Below the pieces are notes generated by a model. The model did no database searches. It was not told where the DNA came from and was given only the letters and a program-made list of their open reading frames with translations. DNA of 64,000 bases, from assembly GCF_000226115.1 (NCBI RefSeq), contig NC_016458.1, positions 372,001 through 436,000 of the forward strand. The letters run 5' to 3'. The DNA comes from Thermothielavioides terrestris NRRL 8126 (Eukaryota > Ascomycota > Sordariomycetes > Sordariales > Chaetomiaceae). The position numbers and the translations under genes were made by a program. Shown in pieces: positions 23,327 to 34,754 of the stretch (positions are counted from its first letter, which is position 1; each line of letters starts with the position of its first letter).

Positions 23327-25381
23327 TCAGGTGAAGTCATAAACCATCAGGCTCTCCCTCGCGCCCTCCCTCTCCTTGAGGACAATGACCATCTCGTCGT
23401 CAAAACCGACCCAATTCCGCCGCTCGTCCCAGTCGCGCGCCGGGTCGCCGGCGTGGAGGCCGTCGCCGGCCGGGCCGCCGCCCGGCGCACCGCCCCTGCC
23501 CGGCGACTGCCACGGGCGGATCTCGACGCTGCGGCTGCCGGCGCCGCTGCTGGCCAGCCGGCCCTCGAGCTCCCACACGCGCATCTCCTCGCCGCGGGTG
23601 CTGACGCTGACGGCCTTACCGCGGGCTGTGATCTCGGCGTCGCTGATCCCGGAGGTGTGGCCCCACAGCCGGATGCCGTCCGAGATCGAGAGCGAGGAGG
23701 CATTGGACGTGCACATGTGAAGCACGAGCGTGTTATCCGGGAGCGTGGCCAGAAGGTAGGGATGCGTGTAGCAGAGGGTCGTCGGGCCGGGTTCTATGGC
23801 CTCGGGGTCGGCGTGGCTGGATGTAGGCGAAGACGCGGGTGCTGCGAGACCACGCCGAGGCCGAGGCGTTGCTGGCGGAGTGCGCGGAGAATGGGAAGGA
23901 CCAGCCGTTTCCACTGGAGTGGTGTAGGCTATCCGGGTAGTGCTGATGTCCGGGGCGGCCAGAAGAGAATCCGTGGTGGGCTGGCGAATGTGCAAGTCTT
24001 GAATTCCGATCGACCAGCCCCGGCGGGTAGAGAAGGTATAGGCCACAGATGCAATTGTTGTGGTCTTCCCCACGCGGCGGATTGACAATGCCAGGGGCGG
24101 GCGGGAAGTGCGAGAATCCAGCGAAGTCAGCAGGTAGGGCGGAGGCAGCTTATCGGCTGCCTGGCTCCCGGGGACCGACTTGCTAGGTTCTGCTCTTTGT
24201 TTCCCCGGCTCTCTCTGCAGGTTGAGGCCGGGAGACGTCTCGGGCTCGCCTGCTCGTGCACTCTGCCGCGTTACCTGCCCAGTCTCGGCAGCGTTGGGAA
24301 CGTCGAAGGTGTAGAGAGATACCAGAACCTCCCCGGTAGCCGTGAGTAGATACGGGTACGACAGGGCCACAGCAATCAGCTCGCCGTTGCTCGACTTTTC
24401 ATGCAGGTACCGTCGCTCCAGGCGCTTCTTGTTGGCGAACAGTCTCCAGAGGCCGAAACTTCCGTCGCTGAAGCCCAAAGCGATGTCCAAAATCCCGCGT
24501 TCGAGCTCGGCCTCGTCAACGGCGATGCAGCTCGGCGCGGCATCAGATCCGTGGTCGCCAGTGGCAATCTGGGCGATCAAACTCCGACTCTTGAGATCCC
24601 AGGCGCGCAGCCCCTCGACCCTGTCCGCCGTCACAGCAATGCCTTCAACCACCTTGACGAGCATCTTGCTGCCGGCTCTATCATCACCACGTAGTTCCCC
24701 ACCCAGCTTCAGCTCCTCCACCGTGCACTTCCCCCTGGACCAGTTATACCGGATCTTGTACTGCCGTTTCCAATCCACAGCCCGCGGCGCCGCATCCCTC
24801 TCCTCCTGACCTTCCCCGGCCAGCCCACCCCCCTCCTCCGGCACGACAACCCCGCCCCTCCTCCCATCCGCCCACAACGTCCGCCTGCCGGCATAATGCA
24901 GCTTGTGCCCCGCCCCGGCCCCGCTGGCGCTACCGCCTCCGACCGCGCCGCCGCCGCCGCGGAAGCCGGGGATGCGCATGGCGCGCGGCAGGACGAAGCG
25001 CGCGTAGTACAGTGCCTTCCACAGCTGCGAGTCGGCGGAGAGGCGGTAGAAGCGGCGCGACACGGGGGCGAGGGCGAGCAGGTGGGTGACGGAGAGGAAG
25101 GAGAGGATGCGCAGCAGGAGCTCGTCCGAGAGCGGCGAGAGCAGGTCCCGGCCGGACCGGGGCCGGATGGAAGGGTTGGCGGGGAGGAGCGCGTTTGCGG
25201 TTGCGGGCGGGACGGGGCCGGGACGGTCGAGCACGCGGCGGCGCTTGGTTGGTGGTGGTTGTGGGGACGTTGTCGGTGTCGGGAGGAGTCGGGGCGAGAG
25301 GGAGGAGGAGGAGGAGGAGGAGGAACGGGAGGGCCGAGGATCATCGACGTCGGCGTCGAGGGGACGCTTGGCGCTGCTCAT
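23327..25381 (-). CDS. F-box protein with WD-like C-terminal region
   Basis: Single exon, 684 aa from the ATG at 25381; the frame is open further upstream but only from a non-ATG codon. Residues 1-75 are low complexity (a Ser run encoded by GGA repeats near 25305, then PPPTKRRRV, a likely nuclear localisation signal). The F-box lies at about residues 80-125 (LLSPLSDELLLRILSFLSV, APVSRRFYRLSADSQLWKALY). A Gly-rich insert follows. The rest has beta-propeller-like repeats (GLRAWDLKSRSLIAQIATG, FGLWRLFANKK, RLWGHTSGISDAEITARG, RVWELEGRLAS). Such proteins are substrate receptors of SCF ubiquitin ligases through Skp1. The target is unknown. Confidence 0.82.
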   Translation of the reverse strand: MSSAKRPLDADVDDPRPSRSSSSSSSSLSPRLLPTPTTSPQPPPTKRRRVLDRPGPVPPATANALLPANPSIRPRSGRDLLSPLSDELLLRILSFLSVTHLLALAPVSRRFYRLSADSQLWKALYYARFVLPRAMRIPGFRGGGGAVGGGSASGAGAGHKLHYAGRRTLWADGRRGGVVVPEEGGGLAGEGQEERDAAPRAVDWKRQYKIRYNWSRGKCTVEELKLGGELRGDDRAGSKMLVKVVEGIAVTADRVEGLRAWDLKSRSLIAQIATGDHGSDAAPSCIAVDEAELERGILDIALGFSDGSFGLWRLFANKKRLERRYLHEKSSNGELIAVALSYPYLLTATGEVLVSLYTFDVPNAAETGQVTRQSARAGEPETSPGLNLQREPGKQRAEPSKSVPGSQAADKLPPPYLLTSLDSRTSRPPLALSIRRVGKTTTIASVAYTFSTRRGWSIGIQDLHIRQPTTDSLLAAPDISTTRIAYTTPVETAGPSHSPRTPPATPRPRRGLAAPASSPTSSHADPEAIEPGPTTLCYTHPYLLATLPDNTLVLHMCTSNASSLSISDGIRLWGHTSGISDAEITARGKAVSVSTRGEEMRVWELEGRLASSGAGSRSVEIRPWQSPGRGGAPGGGPAGDGLHAGDPARDWDERRNWVGFDDEMVIVLKEREGARESLMVYDFT

Positions 25382-25984
25382 TATTTCGCTCGTTGTTGCA
25401 TATTCGTATTTCTCCTGCGGTCCGATCGCGCGGCCGGCTGGGAGGCTGCGCTGTTCTGGCGCTTCTGATGCGTCGTTGGGATGCTGGGTGCCGCTCAAGG
25501 ATTCCGAGTGTCATCAAAAGCGTCCTTTGCCAGGGTGGCCCCTCGGCGTCTCGGCGGGTTAGGTGGGGAAAATGCGGAATTGCGCCTTACCGGGGCCGTT
25601 GTGGAAGCTGTGGGGCGGCGCTGGGCTGAGCCAAGCATGAGCTGGCCTACCGCCCGACTCTTGGCAATTTTATTTTCCTAATTGGGAAAAACGAGGCCCT
25701 GTGTAAGTGTTCGAGCCCGAGCCAGTGCCATCCATGCTCCCTGCCGCCGTGCTCGAGTTCTGTAGAAATGGATAAATAGAACCCAAATCATCATGGATTC
25801 ACTCTCCTCCCTTTTACTCCGTTGCCAACTTCATCTCGCAACGGTGTAGTTATCTCTTCTCGCGGACAAGCCCTTCCTTTTGCTGCCCCTTTGTTGAACA
25901 CAACGGCAGGATCGTCGCTCGCTTCACCTTGCGCCGCTGTCAACGACTGTCCTTACCAGGCCTTCTTTCCTCTTCTTTCGCGAA
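25382..25984. promoter_or_regulatory. Shared upstream region of divergent F-box and RTA1 genes
   Basis: About 600 bp separate two divergent starts, so it probably holds both promoters. The part next to the RTA1 gene is a CT-rich leader (CTCTCCTCCCTTTTACTCC and similar), common in front of fungal start codons. No specific operator is claimed. Confidence 0.5.
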
Positions 25985-27201
25985 ATGGCCTCCGGAGAGC
26001 CCAGTAAGCCAACATCTCGGTCCTGGCAGAAGCCACCCTGTGTTGACCCTCGTCTAGTCCTGTACAGCCTGTACGTCTACGCGCCGGACAAGGGCGTGCC
26101 GATCTTCTTCATGACTTCATACGCCCTCTCTGCTGTATTCCATATCTGGCAATGCTAGTACGTTTGTCTCCGATCAGCAGAACCAGCCCCATCCGCGCCC
26201 GCTTACACCCCCCCGTCAGTCGGTACAATGCCTTCCGGTTGATCGGGTTGCACCCCGTTTGCGCTGTCCTTTTCACAGCGGGGTATGCGCTTCGCGAATA
26301 CGGAGCCTATAATTACTTGTACAGCCCGACGACGAAGCTACCCCTGATCATTTGTATCCTCAGCCAGGTCTGCATCTACGTCTGCCCGTGAGTGGCCAAC
26401 CTCCCAGGATGCCCCAAATTCCCTCCCCACTGGCCTGTGCTGACCGCTTCATTCCTCGCTTGTCTGTGATCCAGTCCACTGCTGGAACTCGCCAACTACC
26501 ACGTGCTCGGGCGTGTCTTCTACTACGTCCCTTACTGCTCTCCGCTCCCGCCGGGCCGGGTTTTGCGTACCTTTGGCGGTCTCATGCTCCTCGTCGAAGC
26601 CCTCAACTCCATCGGCGTGGCCTTGTCCTCCAATTCGTCGTCCTCGCCCAGCCAGCAGACGCTCGGCGGCAATCTGACATTAGCCGCGCTCTCGATCCAG
26701 CTAATCGTCATTTTCACCTTCGTCTGCCTGGCCGGCGTTTTCCACTGGCGGTGCGCAAAGACCAAGATCCCTGCCGCGGCCGTCAAGACGGTGCTGCTCA
26801 CGCTGTACGCGAGCATGGCGCTGATCTTCGTCCGCTGCATCTACCGCCTGGTGGAGCACACGGGCGACACCAAGGTGAACATCGCCGACCTCGACGCGCT
26901 GCGCGCCCTGAGCCCCCTCCTGCGGTACGAGGTCTTCTTCTACATCTTCGAGGCGTCCCTCATGCTCGTCAACTCGGTTCTGTGGAACGTGTGGCATCCA
27001 GGCCGCTTCCTCCCGCGCGACAACCACGTCTACCTGGCGCGAGACGGCACCCATGCGCAGCGCGAGGAGGAGGCCGACAGCCGGCCGCTGCTGGCCAAGA
27101 CGGCCCACGTCCTGACGTTTGGCATCCTGTTCGGCCGGAAGGCGCAGACCGACCGGTTCCAGGAGCTCGCCGAGTTTCACGGCGCTGCCCAGGCGAAGTG
27201 A
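25985..27201 (+). CDS. RTA1-like seven-transmembrane protein
   Basis: Four exons: 25985-26003, 26058-26157, 26220-26387, 26475-27201 (337 aa). Intron donors are GTAAGC, GTACGT and GTGAGT. Intron 1 is 54 nt and in frame, so its retention would add 18 residues; its removal gives MASGEPILYSLYVYAP, which fits the family. Hydrophobic segments carry the RTA1 signatures (YRYNAFRLIGLHPVCAVLFTAG, YALREYGAYNYLY, ELANYHVLGRVFYYVPYCSPLPPGRVLRTFGG; described here in pieces). RTA1/RTM1/Rsb1 proteins are fungal-specific membrane proteins linked to lipid export and resistance to toxic compounds. The tail after about residue 290 is hydrophilic. Confidence 0.88.
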
Positions 27202-27406
27202 ACTGGGGCATGTGAAAGATGGATTTGGAACGGACAACAACCCGTGACACCAAGACAGGGCGACCCATCGCACCACCGTTTTCGCAGCTGGTTTGTAATA
27301 TAGATTCGGATGCTTTTTGTTTGTTGGGAGGCGGAGAATGGGGGACGATAGAGACGATAGAACAGATAGACTCAAGGGACCACCAACGCGGCGCAAGTCT
27401 TCCGCG

Positions 27407-29530
27407 TCACAAACCATACAACCGCCGCGTATCGACGGCAATCTGGCCTGTAAACACGTACGGCCGCGCAAAGCACGCGTCCCACCCCGTCTGCCCAGAC
27501 GCCCAGAACGCCTCGAGCACCTGTTTCGCCGTCAGCGGCACGCAGCTGCCGGAGTGATGCGCCAGCGCCAGCAGCGCCTGGACCACGAACGCTCTGATCT
27601 CGTCCACTTCCCCTTCGCATCCCCCTCCTCCTGCCCACTCCCGTTCCCGTTCCCCTCCTGCTGGCCCAATACTTTCCCCTACCCCTTTCCCTCTGCGATT
27701 TCTCCCATCACCTCTGTACCTCCTCCCACTTGCCCAAGCATCATCACCATTATCATCATCATCATCATCATCATCATCAGCATCACCAGCAACAGCAGCA
27801 GTAGTAGGAGAAGTAGCAGCAGCACCACCAGCCGTCCCCTCCCGCGCCCCGCACGCCGCGCCGAGGACGACAACAGGCCACACAAGGAAACGCTTGGCCG
27901 ACGCCAGCGCCAGGCCCTCCTCCAGCAGCGCCCTCAGCAGCCGCCGCCGCCGGGCGGCATGGTCACGATGATCATCACCATCATCATCATAGCCGCCTGG
28001 CGCGGCGGGGAGCAGGCCCGGCGGTATGGGTATGGGCGTGGACGGGCTCGGGCTCGGGCTCAGGCTCGGGCTCAGGCTCGGGCTCAGGCTCTGCAGCGCG
28101 TGCGTGCAGTATAGCGCTGTTGCGGTTTGGTAGATGCGTGCTATTAGGAGCCAGGTTTGGCGGCTACTACTGCTGTTGCTGCTGCTGCTATTATTACTAC
28201 TGCTGGTAGTGGTGGAGCTGCCGCTGGTGGTGCTGGTGGAGGAACAGCCTGGCAGCGCGGGGTGGGAGTGCGGCAAATTGGGGTTGGGGTTGGGGCTGGA
28301 CTTAGCCTTGGCGTCGGCCCAGGCGGAGGGGGAGAAGGCGTGCTGGATGCGGGAGAGGGTCTGGGCGGCGGCGTGGGAGAGGCGGTCGGGCGTGCTGGAG
28401 GGGCTGGAGGCAGCGGCCCCGGCCCCGGCGGCGGCGGCGGCGGCGGCTTGGGCACGGAGGTGGTTGATGCGGATGAGCTCGGCGAAGAGCGGCAGCGGGC
28501 AGAGCTGGAAGAGGAAGGCGGCCGCGCCGTACTGCTGCTCGAGGAAGGGGAGGGCGGAGAGGGCGGCGTCGGGCAGCAACAGGTCGCTTGCCGGGCTGGT
28601 CGTGTTGCCGAACACGGTCAGGCTGCGTTGGAGAGTTGGGGGCGGAGGTTAGTTCACTGTCTACGTTGGTAGACCATGTTGGGTCACCGCGGAAGAGCAC
28701 GTACGACCAAAAGGAGAGAAGCAGCGGGTGCAGGCTGCTCAACCCGGCCAGCGCGTCAAGGCCGCCTCGCAACGTGATTAGTCGGTAGACGCCGTCGAGG
28801 TGGCAGCGCCAGTTGAGCGAGGTGCCGTTGTGGATCTGGGGTAAAATCAGTACGGGCGCTCTTCTTTCTTGATCCCGGGGCAGTGTCGACTTACATCGGT
28901 GAGCAAGAGCGTCAGGACCCCGGCAATGACCATGTCGCACGTGCGCGCGTCTTCCCGGTCGAGATGCTCGTTGAGTGAGCGGACAGCAAGCCCCCAGAAC
29001 CGGTAGAATCTCTCGGACAGGGCGGTGCGAGACTGCTGCTCCTCGCTTCCCAGCCGGTTGATCCTGTGGCCCAGGGCCACGCAGACCATGCTGAAGCGCA
29101 GATAGTCCGGAGCGGTCGCAGAGGCTCGCACGAGGTCGGCCGTCACGGGGTACAGGTGAGGGTTGTGGCAGAGCTCGTGCATGGGGAGCATGTCGGCATA
29201 TATGCAAGAGTTGTCTGCCAGCCGAGTCAGCTCATTCATTGCTTTGCATGAGGCCGGGAGCTACTTGCAGTAGGATACAGCCTCGGGGAAGATGCGGGCC
29301 TCGGCGCCCATGTCGAATCGAGACACGGTCAAAGGTTTCTGCCGTTTTCGGTCGGCTCGAGCGACAACCCGCCCCGGCGAGAGCCACTTGAGCCGGGTCG
29401 GTTTCACATGGCCGTAACCCGGACACTGGACGCCGGCGGCTGAGCACCTCCTGCACGCCGGCTCGGTGAAGTCACACACCAGACACCGCCGGCGGCACTC
29501 CCAGCAGTGCCGCTTGTGAACCGCCTTCAT
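27407..29530 (-). CDS. Zn2Cys6 transcription factor (Fungal_trans_2 type)
   Basis: Exons on the minus strand: 29530-29269, 29214-28895, 28835-28675 (tentative end) and 28622-27407, about 652 aa. The ATG at 29530 begins a Zn2Cys6 cluster at residues 9-36 with spacing C-x2-C-x6-C-x6-C-x2-C-x6-C, preceded by basic residues. The middle matches the fungal-specific regulator domain (VSYYNSCIYADMLPMHEL, PDYLRFSMVCVALGHRINRL, IHNGTSLNWRCHLDGVYRLI, FAELIRINHLRAQ). The first intron uses a GCAAGT donor, which restores the expected YYNSC. The third junction is unsure: phase requires a weak donor (GTCTAC or GTCGTA). Exon 4 carries long low-complexity inserts (Ala, Ser/Asn, SPSL repeats, an Asp run). Regulated genes are unknown; the lactonase gene next door is on the same strand. 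Confidence 0.75.
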
Positions 29531-29944
29531 GGCCAATGCACGTTTGGTATGGCTGGTTGTGTGCCGTGGCTCATCGGCCGTCTTAAACTTCGGTGTTTGA
29601 TGTTTGACGTGAGCACTGAGAAATGCATTCAGGGGCTGCGCCACGGGGCGTGCGTCAGCTTGTTGGAGCTGCTGTAACAGCACGATAACGCAGGGTTAGG
29701 GTTACCCCCACGATGACGACGACCCGCGAGTGCATCAAGTACAGTGTGCTAGTACGTTGATGGATGGGGGCATTTCGTGCGAATATATTCGACGGGGCAT
29801 AGGTTAGCTGGTGTGTGATATTACCATCTAGTACACTCAGAGTACTGCACTCCTGTACTGATGACTGCTCGCAGCACTCCCTCTCCCTTGATGCCCGGGC
29901 TCTTCCCTTGCAGTCCTCCAAAACCGCCGTAGTACCCCCCTCGT
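29531..29944. other. Intergenic with two TTAGGG units
   Basis: Lies between the lactonase stop and the transcription factor start. It contains GGGTTAGGGTTA at about 29693-29704, two telomere-type words of the kind bound by Tbf1-like proteins. No gene is seen. Confidence 0.55.
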
Positions 29945-31608
29945 TCAGTACAGCTTCCCCGGAAACGCGCCCTCGGCCGCCAGCGTGGCATAGTACAGCT
30001 CCGTCTCGGCCAGCACGACCATGCGCCCCTTGCCCGCGAACTGGAAGTTGGCCGACGTGCTGCCGACGTAGATCTTGCCGAGCAGCTTGCCCGACGGGTT
30101 GTACACCTGCACGCCGTCGCCGCACCCGGCGTAAACGTTGCCCTTGGTGTCGACGTGGAGGCCGTCCGGCACGCCCGGCGTGACGTAGGCGAAGGTGCGC
30201 CGGTTGTCCAGCGTGCCGTCCTCGTTGACATCAAAGCGGTAGCTGTATTGAAGTAGACGGTCGATGTCAGCACACGTGGCGGATCGGGATTGCCAGTAGA
30301 TGGTTTACCGCTTACATGGTCGACGGAAAAGTAAAGTTGTTTCCGAAGAAACCCTGGATCATACCCGTGTCGGCGACGTAAACATGCGATCCGTCGGGCG
30401 AGAACGTGATGCCTGAATCACATCAGCATCTTCCATCGCCACAGACGGTCCGGTAGTTTACGGCGTTACGGCCAACTCACCGTTCGGCATGTTGAACCCA
30501 TCTGCGGCAATCGCCACGGCGCCCGTGGCTTCGTTGAACCTCCACACCTGGTTCGGCAGGCCTGGCGGCGGCCGGAAGTCCTGCACGTACCCGTAGGTCG
30601 GATCTGTAAAGTAGATCTCGCCGTTGCGGGGGTTGATGGAGGCGTCGTTGAGCGAGTTGAACTGCCGGCCGAAGAAGTTATCCAATATCACTGTTCGCGC
30701 GGGTTAGTGAACGAGCCGTAGGTAGGTCGCCAGCGAGACGAGGTTGACTATCAACACATACCCGTGGTGTTGTACGGAGCCTCCGGGTTCATGAGGTACA
30801 TCGCCGGAGCAGTCTTGTCGCCTTGTCCCTCTCCGAGAAACAGGAGTTGGCCCTTGTAGTTAATTGCCCCTGTTCCCACCCGTTAATCGCGTCCCTGGCT
30901 CCGTTTGCATGAAATGAAACTCACCATTCGGATTCACAACCATCGGATTGGAGTCGACGACCTCAACTTTTACCGAACCTCTGGCATCCCTTTGGCTGGC
31001 AACGGCGGGCGTGACCGCGGACAGAGATATTTTCTGGATGATGGCCGACTTGGCGAGACCGGTTCCTGCTGCTTTTGCTCCTGCATTCTGGACGAAGAAC
31101 ATTTCGTCTTTGCCTGGGTACCTGCAGAATGTATTGATTAGCAGGTGAACTCGGGCCTCGGTCCCCAGGTTGAGCGTACCACACCGGTGCTTCGTGGAAC
31201 AGCGGATCCGAATCGGTGTGGGCCAGCAGCGTTAACGTCGGATGGGGGCCGATGATATCCAGGAACTCTTTGTCGTAGATATGGAAGGGCCGGGCGGCCA
31301 GTGACTCCTTGGTCGTCCCTGGAGGGATGAATTGCTGCAAGAAGCGTCAATCTGGGATATGAAAACTAAGGCACCTAACCAACCACGCATGCGGAGCAGC
31401 CACGCACCGCATTGCCATCGGCTTCAGTGGGGGGAGGGACTGTGTGAAGGACGTTGAACGTCCGCTGGTCGATGATCTGGACCTGCGGCGGAATCGAGTC
31501 CCAGTCCCCGGGTGGTCCCCCGACGGCCCTGCTGGCATCGCTCAGGAAGAGCGAACACCCAACCGCAGCAACCGCCGTTATGATCAAAGACCAGCGGGAG
31601 CAAGCCAT
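29945..31608 (-). CDS. Secreted SMP-30/gluconolactonase-like lactonase
   Basis: Seven exons: 31608-31384, 31334-31180, 31121-30925, 30869-30762, 30690-30481, 30412-30316, 30242-29945 (429 aa). All six introns are 50-73 nt; phases close throughout, and the end of exon 1 is the least certain (GTTGGT or GTGGTT donor). The N-terminus is a signal peptide (hydrophobic core LIITAVAAVGCSLFL). The body shows the SMP-30/lactonohydrolase beta-propeller motifs: HEAPVWYPGKDEMFFVQNAG, NSLNDASINPRNGEIYFTDP, GYVQDFRPPPGLPNQVWRF, FSPDGSHVYVADTG, VPDGLHVDTKGNVYAG. The family hydrolyses lactones using a divalent metal held by Glu, Asn and Asp residues; fungal relatives include lactonohydrolases acting on aldonate and pantoyl lactones. 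The substrate here is not predictable. Confidence 0.86.
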
Positions 31609-32656
31609 GGAGTATGATGGCGCCCACAGTCGACTAACGGCTTGACCGTAATTAGCACTACCACTACGACTGGTTCACGCGGAAAAATCAGGAGAAATCT
31701 GAATGAGTTCCGGACAGAGGAAAGAGAAGGGTGTTGCAGTCCGGCTGCGGGGAACTCAGAATTATTGCAACATCGTCGTACCAAATTCCAGGTCGGCGCA
31801 CTTGGCGGGAATTGGGCCCGGAATGGACTGCAGGGCCCGCAGGGGAATGTGTCATGGTCGGTATATGCAAGATGAAGACGATGATGGTGATGATCAATTG
31901 CGGTGGATGATGTGTGTGGAACAGAAGGAAATGGTGGGATGGAAAAGGTGGAAGATGGATGGCCCCGCAAAGCAGGTTCTCCACAAAGCACAAAGGCATC
32001 TCACAAGGAGGACCTTACAGTATATACCGGCGCTTTGGAGTTTTCGAGTGCGATCCGAGTGACGCCGAGACACCTCGCGGTAATTCTAGCCGCTGTTGAT
32101 GTTAGCTATACGGGCATGTTCAGGGCACCGTAACATGGACCTCATGCATTCCTCACACAACCATTCAGCTCGAGTCCTAAAATCAATTACGGCAAGAATG
32201 ATAGCAGTGCGGAGGAAGGAATACCTCCCGGGGCTGGAACAGCCCCGAGTTTGAAAGCGCAGTCCGCGTCTACGAAGTCGGCCGTCGCTGCCTGTTTCTC
32301 CCGTCAGGTATGCCATTTGACAAGCTTGAGAGTCATTAGGGGAAGCAGCTATCCATGTGGTTGTAGATTGGAAGGAACAAGATGCCCGACCGAAAAGTAA
32401 GAGTAAGGCGGATGATTTCCTGAACAAAGTTCGTTGAGCCTTGAATGTCCCTCTGGACCGCGGAACATGAATAAAGAAAGGCCATAACACGAAGATGCCA
32501 AACATTAAGGCATTTAAATCGCGGATGGAAGTGTAAACAATCCCGCTATCGTCCATCAAAGCTGAACTACCTAGGAAAGTGTCAAAGAATCACCGTCAGA
32601 GGCCCCTTGGTTCCTTCCCAATGTTTCCCCAGAGGAACGCGAGATCTGAACATATC
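31609..32656. other. Intergenic, no gene seen
   Basis: The 5' flank of the lactonase gene and 3' flank of the HET pseudogene. AT content is higher than around neighbouring genes. Open frames are short and unrecognised. Confidence 0.6.
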
Positions 32657-34754
32657 TTATATGACGAGGAAAGCCTTCCAAAAACTAGATCGTCCCAGAG
32701 AAAAATGGAAATCACTCTTGCAAGGAATGATAGCCAAGCCGACCCTTATGAAGCGATCCATGCGGTCGGGATCGGGCGGCGGGATGGCGGACTCGAAACG
32801 TCCTGCCGGGGAAAGCAACATGAAACACGTCGCTGGCGGTGGTCCTTGAGGTCGTGCATGAAGTGACGCAATCTCCAAGCAATACACCTCCATGTCTCCG
32901 TCCATGGATGTTGGCGCTGGTTCAACAGGATCGCTGCAGTCGACGAAGACAGGGTGGGTTTGACCAGACAGTTCTACCGCGTAGGTCCCCTCCCCGCGAC
33001 CTATCAAGCCGACCCGTGCTGCTTGCCCTGTGAGGATGGCGAGCTGCTGAGCTGCGGTATCCGGGACAGAATACTCGGCTAAGGGACGAAACGCTTCCGA
33101 AGGCGCAGCCAGAGGGGATGGGTACAAGACGGGACTGTCCACCGATGCCCACGACCAAGAGGGCGCTCGCCACTGCGCCGGCCTTGGCCGGAGATGTTCT
33201 GGTCTGTGTACAAACCAGAGCATATCCTGGAGAAAAGTATCTCTCCACAGACCAGCAACGTAGAGATTGTCAGCATGAAGCAGCTGAAGAGACGACCGCC
33301 TGATGTTGTCCTCCAACTCCTTTGCTAGGCCGGCTATGGCGGGGAGTCTGTCCTCGCTAAAGGACAGGTCTAGGCGCGTGTATTCCCGAATCATCTCGTA
33401 CCATCTTCTCTGGAGTGATTCCTAGACAAAGAACGTAGGCTTCTGGGGGCCAAGAGCCTAGAAATGCTTCTTCTTCACTGGGGGGCCGTACCAGGCCGTC
33501 ATCCTACGTGCCGGGAACACGCTGTTATCGGAGCACGAGCAGAGCGACTTAGTAACGTACTCCTAGATGAGCTCGTTCTCGGAAAAGTGGACGACCTGCG
33601 GCGACAGCAGTCTCTCCTGGTACACCCACGCCCGACGCAGAAGCGGCAATTCCGCGAGGAGGTGTGGAAGCGTTCGCCGTGTCCAGATGCGGACGTCCTG
33701 GTCGATCCCCATACGTTGCCGCCACCGCGCAGGTAACTGGAGCTCCTTGTGTCGATATCGGTCGTCCAAGCGGCGGAAGCAGCCTTCATCGCCCGATCTG
33801 GACGCCGCCGCTGCCACGGTGATCGTCGCGTTCTTGAAGATGTTGCACATCTCAGCGGACTGCGATCGCCAGTCCGCTTCGTCGTCCTGGATGATGTAGC
33901 AGGAATCGATCCACAGGTATCGAAAGCCGAGTTCTCTGCAGAGCGCCACCGCGTGCCGGAAGGTCTTGGAGAACCGGGAAAGCTCGATCCCGCGCTTGTT
34001 CTTTTCATAGTTCTCCCTAGTCGTGATGCAATCCGGCCGGGAATCCCCCCAGCAGTGGCTGAGGCATGCGTACTCGGCGTGCCTCCTTGAATCTTCCCAC
34101 TGGGAAGTCTCGGCGAGCTTAACGACGGCATCGGGCGTCTGGCCGAGATCTAGGACTCGGTACGGGAGCTGCGGTTGCGGAACAGCGCGGCCCTCCTGTC
34201 CGTATCCGGGCCTGCCACAATCAGGGTGGGAGGAACAACGATCAAGCCAAGCCTTGATCTGCTTTGAAGCGTTGGAAGGGCCCCATTCGTTGGGAAGTAT
34301 TGAAGCTGTGAGAATCAGACCAGGGATTGGGTTGTGGCTCTCTACAGTACCTCTGCGCGTTAGATATGCAGCAACTGCCTTGCAAGGTGCGTCGTGTGAC
34401 ATAGGGGCCGGGGCGTATCCGTGTCGGGGTTCTGATAGACGTAAAAGGAGAGAAAGAGGATACACTTCCTGATCAACCAGAATGGTGTCTGGACATACCA
34501 GGTGTCACGAACACTTCGTATGAGACGTCTTCACACCCGGATCTCATGAACCAAAGCTTCTGATCAAGCCGCTTCCAGACCACTTCTCCTTCCTCAAATC
34601 CGGAACCGTCTTGTTGGGCGATGACTTGGGCCAGCATGAAGCAGATGGGACAACCACCCTTGCCAGCTGACACTAATTCCCTCAACGAGGCTGTGAAATC
34701 GTACCAGGGGGCTCGGGGCCTTCTAGGGCTTCCACAGACGCTACAAGGTGGCAT
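32657..34754 (-). pseudogene. HET-domain gene broken by three in-frame UAG codons
   Basis: Exon 1 is 34754-34499; an intron at 34432-34498 (GTATGT to ATCAG) leads to one frame that runs to 32657 but is interrupted by UAG at 33563-33565, 33458-33460 and 33422-33424. Before the first stop lie 374 codons with a cysteine-rich N-terminus (CSVCGSPRR) and a full HET core near residues 205-355 (YACLSHCWGDS, LWIDSCYIIQDDEADW, KNATITVAAAAS, RAWVYQERLLSP, VVHFSENELI). After the last stop the frame continues with the usual HET tail (REYTRLDLSFSEDRLPAIAGLAKE, RAPSWSWASVDSPV). Each UAG replaces a likely Trp (for example KKHF*ALGPQK), and TGG to TAG is a CpA-to-TpA change on the other strand, the RIP signature. 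HET proteins trigger fungal incompatibility cell death. A 374-aa truncated product remains possible. Confidence 0.78.

Noticed and set aside
25382..25498. N-terminal extension of the F-box protein
   Set aside because: The frame is open but begins at a TTG codon; the first ATG is at 25381.
33394..33583. An in-frame intron hiding the three HET stop codons
   Set aside because: The only GT upstream of the first stop in a suitable place is a poor donor (GTCGTC) inside the conserved VVHF sequence, and the interrupted region itself reads as HET-family protein. Not fully excluded; transcripts would decide.
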